This document shows, piece by piece, positions 1 through 7,394 of a stretch of DNA of 64,000 nt (positions are counted from its first letter, which is position 1; each line of letters starts with the position of its first letter). The stretch comes from Micromonospora humi (GTDB lineage: Bacteria; Actinomycetota; Actinomycetes; Mycobacteriales; Micromonosporaceae). The notes below the pieces were generated by a model. That model had not been told where the DNA came from, ran no database searches, and saw nothing but the letters and a program-made list of their open reading frames with translations. The stretch is taken from the NCBI RefSeq assembly GCF_900090105.1, contig NZ_FMDM01000013.1:124001-188000 (forward strand). Reading direction: 5' to 3'. Position numbers and translations under genes: made by a program.

Positions 1-612
1 GCGCCGGAGCAGACCGCCGACCTGCTGCGCCGCATCGAGGACGAGGCGTCCCGGATGGGGCTGCTGGTCGAGGACCTGCTGCTGCTCGCGCGGATGGACC
101 GGGAGCGGCCGATCGCGCTGGCCCCGGTGGAGCTGCCGGTGCTGGCGTCGGACGCGGTGGAGGCGGCCCGGGTGGTCGACCCGGAGCGGCGGATCGAGCT
201 GGAGCGGGAACCGGGCGCCGGCCCGCTGGTGGTGCTCGGAGACGACGCCCGGCTGCGGCAGGTGATCGGCAACCTGATGACCAACGCGCTCACCCACACC
301 CCGTCGGACGCCGCGGTGACGTTGCGGCTGCGTTCGGAGCCGGGGAACCTCGCCGTGGTGGAGGTGGCGGACACCGGCCCCGGTCTCACCCCGGAGCAGG
401 CGGAACGCGTCTTCGAGCGGTTCTACCGGGTGGACGCCGCCCGGACCCGCCGGGCCGGCGGCCCCACCAGCACCGGCCTCGGCCTGGCCATCGTCGCCGC
501 GCTGGTGGCGGCGCACCACGGCACGGTGGAGGCGGTGGAGACGCCGGGCGGCGGGGCGACGTTCCGGGTGAAGCTGCCGCTGCTGCCCGAGACGCCCGAG
601 CCGGGCGAGTGA
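1..612 (+). CDS. Sensor histidine kinase, C-terminal part (5' end outside window)
   Basis: The reading frame is open from base 1, so the N-terminal sensor, membrane segments, HAMP and phospho-accepting His lie upstream of the window. What remains starts in the second helix of the HisKA dimerisation domain (RIEDEASRMGLLVEDLLLLA) and continues through a full HATPase_c domain: N box (LRQVIGNLMTNALTH), G1 box (VADTGPGL), F box (FERFYRVD) and G2 box (GLGLAIV). The protein autophosphorylates and passes phosphate to a response regulator that should be encoded just upstream. It is followed 62 bp later by an HtrA protease gene, the same order as mprB-pepD in mycobacteria, which suggests envelope-stress signalling; that role is inferred from context. 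Confidence 0.93.
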   Translation, partial: APEQTADLLRRIEDEASRMGLLVEDLLLLARMDRERPIALAPVELPVLASDAVEAARVVDPERRIELEREPGAGPLVVLGDDARLRQVIGNLMTNALTHTPSDAAVTLRLRSEPGNLAVVEVADTGPGLTPEQAERVFERFYRVDAARTRRAGGPTSTGLGLAIVAALVAAHHGTVEAVETPGGGATFRVKLPLLPETPEPGE

Positions 613-613
613 C

Positions 614-652
614 TTACAGAAAACATTCAGGCGGATTCCAGGCTGGTGACAG
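614..652 (+). promoter_or_regulatory. Four direct repeats phased at 11 bp upstream of htrA-like gene
   Basis: The hexamers TTACAG (614-619), ATTCAG (625-630), TTCCAG (636-641) and TGACAG (647-652) share CAG at exactly 11-bp intervals, separated by 5-bp spacers. OmpR/PhoB-family response regulators bind tandem direct repeats with this period. The array fills the gap between the kinase gene and the protease gene, so it is probably the cognate regulator's binding site. Confidence 0.55.
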
Positions 653-674
653 TGCGACGGGGAAAGCTGTACGC

Positions 675-2186
675 ATGACCGACCACGAGACCGAGCCGCA
701 GCGGTCGCCGGCACCTGCCGACGCCGAGCCGTCGCACCACACCGCCGAGCTGCCCCGCGCCCAGAGCGGGACATCGGACTCCACCCCGGCCGCCGCGTCG
801 GTTCCGGCCGACTCCCCGGCCGCCGGAACCACCGCGCACGCCGACAGCCCGTACGCGCCCGCGTCCGGCGCGCCGGCCGGCCCCTACGGCCCGCCGGCCG
901 CGACCCCGGCCAGCCCCTACGCGCCGCAGTACCCGGTCTCCGGGCAGCCGCAGCAGCCGCACCCCTGGTACGGGGGGCAGCAGCACGGCGGCTGGGCCCC
1001 GCAGGGCGGCGCCGGCCACCCGGCGGCGCAGCAGGCCGGCGGGCCGGTGCCGACCTACCAGGCGCAGCCCGGGTATCACCAGCACCAGGCCGGCCAGCCG
1101 GTCCCGGCGTGGGGCCAGCCGCAGCCGGCCCGGCCGAGCCGGGCCGGCAAGTTCATCGGCGCGGGCGCGCTGGCGCTGGCCCTGATGCTCGGCTCGGGCG
1201 TGGCCGGTGGCGCGCTGGCGCTCGCCCTCGACGGCGACGGCGGCGGGATCACCCGCTCCTACTCCGCCGCTCCGGTGATCAACAGCGCCGACCTGCCCAA
1301 GATCGCGGCCTCCGTCCAGGACAGCATCGTCACGATCATGACGGGCAGCGGTGAGGGCTCCGGGGTGATCCTCAGCGCCGACGGGTTCGTGCTGACCAAC
1401 AACCACGTGGTCGCCTCCGCCGACGGCGACACGGTGAAGGTGGTCTTCGCCGACGGCAAGACCGCCACGGCGAAGATCGTCGGGACCGACCCGAAGACCG
1501 ACCTCGCGGTGGTCAAGGCCGCCGACGTCAGCGGCCTGCAGGCGGCGAAGTTCGGCGACAGCGACGGCATGCAGGTCGGCGACCAGGTGCTCGCGCTGGG
1601 CAGCCCGCTCGGCCTGCAGGGTTCGGTGACCGCCGGCATCCTCAGCGCCCGCGACCGCACCATCTCCGCAGGTGAGGGCGGCCAGCAGCAGCAGAGCCCG
1701 CAGGGCGCCAGCTCGATCTCCGGCCTGCTGCAGACCGACGCCCCGATCAACCCGGGCAACTCCGGCGGCGCGCTGGTCAACACCCGGGGCGAGGTGATCG
1801 GCATCAACACCGCGATCGCCACCGCCGGGCAGGGCAGCAACGGCAACATCGGCGTCGGCTTCGCCATCCCGAGCAACAAGGCCAAGGACGTGGCCGAGAA
1901 GCTCCAGCGCGGCGAGAAGATCAGCCACCCGTCGCTCGGGGTCAGCGTGAACGCCGCCGAGGACGGCGGCGCGCTGGTCGCCGCGGTGACCCCGGGCAGC
2001 GCCGCCGAGAAGGCCGGGCTCCAGCGGGGCGACGTGATCACCAAGTTCGGTGACACGGCGGTCAACGACTCCAACGATCTGGTCGGCGCCGTGCAGGCCG
2101 GCAAGGTCGGTGACCGGGTCGAGATCCAGTTCAAGCGAAACGGATCCGACGAGAAGGCAACCGTGACGCTCGCCGAGACGTCATAG
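675..2186 (+). CDS. HtrA/DegP-family trypsin-like serine protease with PDZ domain (PepD-like)
   Basis: A 503-residue membrane-anchored periplasmic-side protease. Residues 1 to about 160 are a cytoplasmic Pro/Gln/Ala/Gly-rich region, followed by one transmembrane helix (FIGAGALALALMLGSGVAGG). The trypsin-like domain shows the triad His (LTNNHVVA), Asp (KTDLAVVK) and Ser (GNSGGAL). A C-terminal PDZ domain (GALVAAVTPGSAAEKAGL) recognises misfolded C-termini. I chose ATG 675, 9-10 bases after GGGGAAAG. An in-frame GTG at 609 overlaps the kinase stop and would extend through the repeat array, so it is less likely. The context resembles MprAB-PepD. A strong terminator follows. Confidence 0.93.
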   Translation: MTDHETEPQRSPAPADAEPSHHTAELPRAQSGTSDSTPAAASVPADSPAAGTTAHADSPYAPASGAPAGPYGPPAATPASPYAPQYPVSGQPQQPHPWYGGQQHGGWAPQGGAGHPAAQQAGGPVPTYQAQPGYHQHQAGQPVPAWGQPQPARPSRAGKFIGAGALALALMLGSGVAGGALALALDGDGGGITRSYSAAPVINSADLPKIAASVQDSIVTIMTGSGEGSGVILSADGFVLTNNHVVASADGDTVKVVFADGKTATAKIVGTDPKTDLAVVKAADVSGLQAAKFGDSDGMQVGDQVLALGSPLGLQGSVTAGILSARDRTISAGEGGQQQQSPQGASSISGLLQTDAPINPGNSGGALVNTRGEVIGINTAIATAGQGSNGNIGVGFAIPSNKAKDVAEKLQRGEKISHPSLGVSVNAAEDGGALVAAVTPGSAAEKAGLQRGDVITKFGDTAVNDSNDLVGAVQAGKVGDRVEIQFKRNGSDEKATVTLAETS

Positions 2187-2209
2187 TCCACGAGACCTGC
2201 CTCCCTCCC

Positions 2210-2260
2210 GGGGCGGTGGGCGACGGAGCCAAGGGGGTTGGCTCCGGCGCCCGCCGCCCC
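2210..2260 (+). terminator. Rho-independent terminator after the HtrA-like gene
   Basis: The outer stem GGGGCGGTGGGCG (2210-2222) pairs with 2248-2260 (13 pairs, one G-U). It encloses a second perfect stem, GGAGCCAA / TTGGCTCC (2225-2245). The sequence after it is pyrimidine-rich (TCTTCGTCT), as expected for a terminator. Confidence 0.8.
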
Positions 2261-2351
2261 TCTTCGTCTCACCGGTCCGCCGTTTACCGCGTGCCGGCTC
2301 GGGAACCCGTCGCCGATCGGGTACGCCGGGGTACCAGCGGGGGAGGGACTC

Positions 2352-3470
2352 GTGGCCGTGAACCAGCCGCCGCCGGAACGGGCGCGGGCCGGGCCCCTCC
2401 GGATCGCGATGGTGGTGCCGCCGTGGCTGTCCGTGCCGCCACCCGGCTACGGCGGGCTGGAGACCCTGGTGGCCGGGCTGGTCGACGCGCTGATCGACCG
2501 TGGGCACACGGTGACGCTGTTCGGCGCCGGCACCGAACACGGCACCGCCGCCGAGTTCGTCTCCACCTGCGCCGAGCTGCAGTACGACCGGCTGGGCGAG
2601 TCGCTGCCCGAACTGGCCCACCTGGCCCACGTCGACCGGCTGGTCGACCCGGCGCACTTCGACCTGGTGCACGACCACAGCACCATCGGCCCGCTGGTCG
2701 CCGGCCGGCGCCGCGTCCCCACCGTGGCCACGGTGCACGGGAACCCGGTCGGCGAGTACGGCACCGTGCTGAGCAACACCGACCGGGGGGTCGGCCTGAT
2801 CGCGATCTCGCACGCCCAGCGCCGGGCCAACCCCGGCCTGCCCTGGGTCGGCACGGTCCACAACGCGATGCCGCTGCGGGACTTCCCGCGCAAGCGGGCG
2901 CCGGGGCGCGGGCCGGTGCTCTGGCTCGCCCGGTTCAGCCCGGACAAGGGCCCCGACGTGGCGATCCGGGCCTGCCGGGCGGCCGGGTTGCCGCTCGTCC
3001 TGGCGGGCAAGTGCAACGAGCCGGCCGAGCGCCGCTATCTCGACGAGGTGGTCGAGCCGATGCTCGGCGACGACGTCGGCCTGGTGGTGAACGCGGACCG
3101 CGAGGTCGTGCTGCGGCTGCTGCTCGACGCCCGCTGCCTGGTCATGCCGATCCAGTGGGCCGAGCCGTTCGGCATGGTGATGGTGGAGGCCATGGCGACC
3201 GGGACGCCGGTGGTGGCGTTGCGTCGCGGGGCGGTGCCGGAACTGGTCCGCCCCGGTGTCACCGGGCTGGTCTGCGACCACGCCGAGGAGTTGCCGGCCG
3301 CGCTGCGTGCGGTGGCCGACCTGGACCCGGCGGACTGCGTCGCGCACGTGGCGCAGAACTTCTCGGTGGAGCGGATGGCCGCCGACTACGAGGCGGTCTA
3401 CCGGGGCTTCCTGGCCGGGCGGGCGACGGCGGAGGGTTCCCGGGCGGTCGCCCCGCTCGTCGCCCGGTGA
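2352..3470 (+). CDS. Glycosyltransferase family 4 (GT-B fold)
   Basis: A 372-residue cytosolic retaining glycosyltransferase that moves a sugar from a nucleotide donor to an unknown acceptor. The N-terminal Rossmann half carries the glycine-rich acceptor loop (PPGYGGLETLVAGLVDAL). The donor-binding half has WLARFSPDKGPD and the E-x7-E signature (EPFGMVMVEAMATGTPVVA). Start GTG 2352 follows GGGGGAGG at 2339-2346; GTG 2358 is an alternative with a longer spacer, and an upstream ATG-like extension would run into the terminator. It converges with the kinase gene with only 7 bp between stops. The substrate cannot be told from sequence. Confidence 0.88.
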   Translation: MAVNQPPPERARAGPLRIAMVVPPWLSVPPPGYGGLETLVAGLVDALIDRGHTVTLFGAGTEHGTAAEFVSTCAELQYDRLGESLPELAHLAHVDRLVDPAHFDLVHDHSTIGPLVAGRRRVPTVATVHGNPVGEYGTVLSNTDRGVGLIAISHAQRRANPGLPWVGTVHNAMPLRDFPRKRAPGRGPVLWLARFSPDKGPDVAIRACRAAGLPLVLAGKCNEPAERRYLDEVVEPMLGDDVGLVVNADREVVLRLLLDARCLVMPIQWAEPFGMVMVEAMATGTPVVALRRGAVPELVRPGVTGLVCDHAEELPAALRAVADLDPADCVAHVAQNFSVERMAADYEAVYRGFLAGRATAEGSRAVAPLVAR

Positions 3471-3477
3471 CCGCCGC

Positions 3478-4938
3478 TCAGGTGCGTCCGGCCACCAGCG
3501 CCGCCGCCGCGGCGTCGAGCTGCCGCGCGTACCCGGGGGTGATGCTGCCCTCGCGCCGACGCTCGACGATCTTGCCGCGGAGCCGTTCCACGGCGGTGGT
3601 CACCGCCCCCTCGTCGCTCGCGGCCACCGCGTTGCGCAGCAGGTTGCGCAGGTCCACCCCGACGTCCTCGCGGATCTGACCGTCCGCCAGCCCGGCCTCG
3701 ATCAGCCCGTCCACCCGCTCGGCCGGGTCGGCCGCGTCGACCGCCGGCGGAGTCGGGGCGGCGGTGCTCGGCGCGCCGCTCGGCTCGGCCGGCGCCGGGG
3801 CGGTCGGGTCCTCGCTCGCCGGCGGCGCGTCGGTGGGCGCCTCCACCGGCCCGGCGGTCGGCAGCACCCGCGGGTCGGACGTCCGGTCCGGGACCAGCGT
3901 CGGCGCCAGCAGCGCGGTGGCGGCGACCAGTACCACGCCGGCGCCCGCCAGCAGCAGGGTCCGCCGCCGCTTCGGCGCGGCCGCCGCCGGCCGGGTCGGC
4001 GGCCCGGGTGGCGTGGCCGCCGACGGCGCCGGCCGGGTGGGCGCGGACGTCAGCGCGGGCAACGTCATCGTCGGCGCCAGCATGGTGGTGGCCTGCGGGT
4101 CGGCGGGCAGCAGCTGGTCACGCAGCACGGCCGCGACCCGGTGCGCGGTGGGCCGCTGCCGCGGGTCGCGGGCCAGGCAGCGCAGGCAGATGTCCGCGAC
4201 CGGCCGGGGCAGGCCGGGTACGCCGTCGAGCGTGGGCGGCGCGCTCTCCGCCAGCGCGGCGCTGAGCTGCTCCCAGGTGTCCGCCGGATAGGGCGGTTGG
4301 CCGGTCAGCGTCTCGAAGAGCAGCACGCCCAGCGAGTAGACGTCGGTGGCCGGCTGGGCCGGCGCGCCGTCCAGCCGCTCCGGCGCCACGTACGCCGGGG
4401 TGCCGAACGTGCCGCCGTCCTCGTCCTCGTCCGGCGCGCCGACCCGGGTGGCGATGCCGAAGTCGAGCACCTTCGCCCCCACGCCGGTCATCATCACGTT
4501 GGCCGGGGTGACGTCCCGGTGCACGATGCCGAGCCGGTGCGCCGCGGCCAGCGCCTCGGCCACCTGGGCGCCGGTCTCCACCGCCGCCGGCCAGGGCAGC
4601 GGGCCCTCGGTCAGCCGGTGCTCCAGCTCCTCGCCGCTGAGCAGCTCCATCACCACGAACGAGGTGATCGAGCCGTCCGGGGCCACCGTCTCGCCGTAGT
4701 CGTGCACGGCGGTGACGTGCGGGTGGTCGAGCTGGGCGGCCGAGCGGGCCTCCTCGCGCACCATGTCGCGGAACCGGGCGTCGGCGGCGAGCGAGGGGGC
4801 GAGGACCTTCACCGCCACCACCCGGTCGAGGACCTCGTCGCGGGCCCGCCAGATCACCGACATGCCGCCGGCGCCGATCCGGTCGATGAGCCGGTACCGC
4901 CGGGCCAGCAGACGGCCGGCCTGGAGTGTCGCCTTCAC
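3478..4938 (-). CDS. Transmembrane Ser/Thr protein kinase (PknB-like)
   Basis: A 486-residue Hanks-type kinase. The catalytic domain (about residues 15-270) has the Gly loop (GAGGMSVIW), ATP-anchoring Lys (VAVKVL), catalytic loop HRDVTPANVM, metal-binding DFGIA and YVAPERL. A Pro/Ala-rich juxtamembrane linker leads to one helix (LLLAGAGVVLVAATALL, about residue 330), then an acidic Pro-rich segment and a helical extracellular domain of about 85 residues. There are no PASTA repeats, so it is not a PknB orthologue in the strict sense. The start is GTG. It is transcribed divergently from the patatin gene, with 176 bp between starts. Confidence 0.92.
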   Translation of the reverse strand: MKATLQAGRLLARRYRLIDRIGAGGMSVIWRARDEVLDRVVAVKVLAPSLAADARFRDMVREEARSAAQLDHPHVTAVHDYGETVAPDGSITSFVVMELLSGEELEHRLTEGPLPWPAAVETGAQVAEALAAAHRLGIVHRDVTPANVMMTGVGAKVLDFGIATRVGAPDEDEDGGTFGTPAYVAPERLDGAPAQPATDVYSLGVLLFETLTGQPPYPADTWEQLSAALAESAPPTLDGVPGLPRPVADICLRCLARDPRQRPTAHRVAAVLRDQLLPADPQATTMLAPTMTLPALTSAPTRPAPSAATPPGPPTRPAAAAPKRRRTLLLAGAGVVLVAATALLAPTLVPDRTSDPRVLPTAGPVEAPTDAPPASEDPTAPAPAEPSGAPSTAAPTPPAVDAADPAERVDGLIEAGLADGQIREDVGVDLRNLLRNAVAASDEGAVTTAVERLRGKIVERRREGSITPGYARQLDAAAAALVAGRT

Positions 4939-5114
4939 CTCGCACCTGCCCTGGGCTCGGGAGCGCTACCAGGTTGCGGGAATGTGTCCGGCCTGTCAAC
5001 GCCCGTCCGATCTCCGGTGGCGCTGCGCGCCGCCGCGATGGCGCGGTGTTACCGGACGTCCGGCCTCTCGGCGCGGGCGGGCCGGCACGCGGGCCGCGTG
5101 CCAGGATGAACGGC

Positions 5115-5948
5115 ATGGCAGGCGGTCCGGTGGCGTTCGTGCTCGGCGGCGGGGGAGTGCTGGGCGCGGTCGAGGTGGGCATGCTGCGTGCGCTGTTCCG
5201 GGCCCGGATCCGCCCCGACCTGGTGCTCGGCACGTCGATCGGCGCGGTCAACGGCGCCCTGGTCGCCGCCGACCCGACCGAGGCGGTCACCGACCGGCTG
5301 GTCCGGCTCTGGGCCTCCCCGGAGGCGAGCGAGGTCTACGGCGACTCGGTCGCCCGGCAACTGCGCCGCTTCGCCGCCCGCACCCACCTGCACTCGCCGC
5401 GCCCGCTGCGCCGGCTGCTGGAGGGCGAGCTGGGCGAGGCGACCACGTTCGCCGACCTGGCCGTGCCGTTCCGCTGCTGCGCGGCGAACATCGAGCGCGC
5501 CGCCGAACACTGGTTCACCGCCGGTCCGGTGGTGCCGGCGGTGCTCGCCTCCGCCTCGGTGCCCGGGCTGCTGCCGCCCGCCCAGATCGCCGGCCAGCAC
5601 TACATCGACGGCGGGGTGGTCAACTCGATCCCGGTCGGCGAGGCGGTGGCGGCCGGGGCGACCCGGATCTTCGTACTCCAGGTGGGCCGGATCGAACGTG
5701 AGCTGAGCCCGCCGCGCCGGCCCTGGGAGATCGCCCAGGTCGCGTTCGAGATCGCCCGGCGGCACCGGTTCGCCCGGGAGATGGCGGCGCTGCCCGACGG
5801 CGTCGAGGTGCACGTGCTGCCGACCGGTGGGCTCGACCCGCGCGACGACAGCCCCTGGGCCTACCGGGACATGGCGGCGGTGGGGCGGCGGATCAGCCGG
5901 GCGTACACCGCCTCCCGTCGCTACCTGGACACCGCGCTGGACCGCTGA
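5115..5948 (+). CDS. Patatin-like phospholipase
   Basis: A 277-residue serine acyl-hydrolase with the Ser-Asp dyad typical of patatins: oxyanion-hole glycines (LGGGGVLGA), nucleophile elbow GTSIGA, and catalytic Asp in YIDGGVVNS. It probably releases fatty acids from phospholipids at the membrane. I chose ATG 5115, which lies 7 bases after CAGGAT; ATG 5106 (six... MNG) is also in frame. The stop overlaps the next start by one base (TGATG at 5946-5950), so it is coupled to a PlsC-like acyltransferase. Together they suggest acyl-chain remodelling of phospholipids. Confidence 0.9.
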   Translation: MAGGPVAFVLGGGGVLGAVEVGMLRALFRARIRPDLVLGTSIGAVNGALVAADPTEAVTDRLVRLWASPEASEVYGDSVARQLRRFAARTHLHSPRPLRRLLEGELGEATTFADLAVPFRCCAANIERAAEHWFTAGPVVPAVLASASVPGLLPPAQIAGQHYIDGGVVNSIPVGEAVAAGATRIFVLQVGRIERELSPPRRPWEIAQVAFEIARRHRFAREMAALPDGVEVHVLPTGGLDPRDDSPWAYRDMAAVGRRISRAYTASRRYLDTALDR

Positions 5949-6970
5949 TGCCGCTGCCACCCCGCTGGCTCCGCCGGCTGCTGCTCGCGCCGGGTGTCGT
6001 GCTGCTCGCCGTCGCCGTGGTGATCACGCTGCCGGGCTGGGCACTGCTGGCGCTGGCCGCGTCGCCGCTGGTGCCGGGGCGGCTGCGCCCGCTGCGGCTG
6101 CTCTGGATCGGCGCCGTCTACCTGGTCTGGGACGCCGCCGCCCTGCTCACCCTCTTCCTGCTCTGGCTGGCCTCCGGGTTCGGTCGGCACAAGCGGTCGC
6201 CGGCCTTCCAACGGGCCCACTACGTGGTCGCCGGCCGCTTCCTGCGGGTGCTGTTCTGGCAGGCCCGGTGGACGCTGCGGCTGAGCATCGACGTGGTCGG
6301 CACCGACCCGGACACCGCGCTGCCCGGCCGACCCGAGCTGGTGCTCTGCCGGCACGCCGGGCCGGGCGACTCGTTCATCCTGATCCACGCGCTGGTGAAC
6401 TGGTTCCACCGGGAGCCCCGGATCGTGCTCAAGGAGAGCCTCCAGTGGGACCCGGCCATCGACGTGCTGCTCAACCGGCTGCCCAACCGGTTCATCGCGC
6501 CGGGCCCGGACGGCCGGGAGTCGGCGGTGCGGCAGATCGCGCATCTGGCCACCGGTCTCGACGACGACGACGCCTTCGTGATCTTCCCGGAGGGCGGCAA
6601 CTTCACCCCGTCGCGCCGGCTGCGCGCGATCGCCCGGCTGCGCGCGCTCGGTCTGGAGCGGATGGCGTTGCGCGCCGAGCGGATGCAGCACGTGCTGGCG
6701 CCGCAGCCGGGTGGGCTGCTCGCCGCGCTCGACGCCGCGCCGGACGCCGGGGTGATCTTCGTGGCGCACACCGGCCTGGACCAGATGCTCACCGTCGCGG
6801 ACGTGTGGCGGGAGCTGCCGATGGACAAGCGCATCGTGATGCGGTTCTGGTCGGTGCCGCCGGAGGAGGTCCCCACCGGCGAGCAGGAGCGCATCGACTG
6901 GCTGTTCGACTGGTGGGCCCGGATCGACAGGTGGGTCGCGGCGAACCGGAACGGCACGGCCGACGACTGA
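5948..6970 (+). CDS. PlsC-type (1-acylglycerol-3-phosphate-like) acyltransferase
   Basis: A 340-residue membrane protein with two to three N-terminal hydrophobic helices (LLLAPGVVLLAVAVVITL; LLWIGAVYLVWDAAALLTLF). The acyltransferase domain has motif I as HAGPGD (the H-x4-D catalytic pair), motif II-like NRFIAPG and motif III FPEGGNF. It likely acylates a lysophospholipid or related acceptor at the inner membrane face. At 340 residues it is longer than canonical PlsC (about 240). Translational coupling to the patatin gene supports a deacylation/reacylation pair. Confidence 0.82.
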   Translation: MPLPPRWLRRLLLAPGVVLLAVAVVITLPGWALLALAASPLVPGRLRPLRLLWIGAVYLVWDAAALLTLFLLWLASGFGRHKRSPAFQRAHYVVAGRFLRVLFWQARWTLRLSIDVVGTDPDTALPGRPELVLCRHAGPGDSFILIHALVNWFHREPRIVLKESLQWDPAIDVLLNRLPNRFIAPGPDGRESAVRQIAHLATGLDDDDAFVIFPEGGNFTPSRRLRAIARLRALGLERMALRAERMQHVLAPQPGGLLAALDAAPDAGVIFVAHTGLDQMLTVADVWRELPMDKRIVMRFWSVPPEEVPTGEQERIDWLFDWWARIDRWVAANRNGTADD

Positions 6971-7014
6971 GCGGCTTTCGCGCCCGGTTCGGGCGTGGCG
7001 GCCCGACCGCCGCG

Positions 7015-7020
7015 TAGGGT
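7015..7020 (+). promoter_or_regulatory. -10 box for leaderless cutA mRNA
   Basis: TAGGGT lies exactly 6 bases before GTG 7027 and no Shine-Dalgarno sequence is present, so transcription probably starts at the G of the start codon. Confidence 0.5.
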
Positions 7021-7026
7021 GCGCTG

Positions 7027-7347
7027 GTGGAGCAGATCTGCGTGGTGACGACGGTGGTGGACGCCCGCCGGGTGGCGGACGTGCTGGCGGCCGCGGCCGT
7101 CGCCGGCCGGCTGGCGGCGTGCGCCCAGGTCGGCGGGCCGCTGGACAGCACCTACTGGTGGCAGTCGGCGATCCAGACCACCGCCGAATGGTGGGTCCGG
7201 TTCAAGACCACGCCGGACCGGGTGGACGCGCTCGTCGACCAGCTCCGGGCCAACCATCCGTACGAGGTGCCGGAGATCCTGGTCAGCCGGGAGGACAGCG
7301 GCAACCCCGACTACACGGCCTGGGTGCGCGAACACACCCGACCCTAG
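7027..7347 (+). CDS. cutA: Divalent-cation tolerance protein CutA
   Basis: A 106-residue trimeric ferredoxin-fold protein of the CutA1 family. Diagnostic stretches are the N-terminal strand QICVVTTVVDARRVADVL, the LAACAQV segment and YEVPEILVSREDSGN before the C-terminal YTAWV. The family is linked to copper and other divalent-cation tolerance, but its biochemical role is unsettled. The length matches the family. The start is GTG with no ribosome binding site, just after a TAGGGT -10 box. It lies in the same direction as, and 47 bp before, a giant membrane-protein gene. Confidence 0.93.
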   Translation: MEQICVVTTVVDARRVADVLAAAAVAGRLAACAQVGGPLDSTYWWQSAIQTTAEWWVRFKTTPDRVDALVDQLRANHPYEVPEILVSREDSGNPDYTAWVREHTRP

Positions 7348-7394
7348 GTACGCCTACTCTGTCCGCCCACCGCGCCGTCGGTGAGGCTGGCGGG

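Noticed and set aside
609..674. GTG 609 as the start of the HtrA-like gene
   Set aside because: It overlaps the kinase stop, lacks a ribosome site and would translate the 11-bp repeat array; ATG 675 has a GGGGAAAG site.
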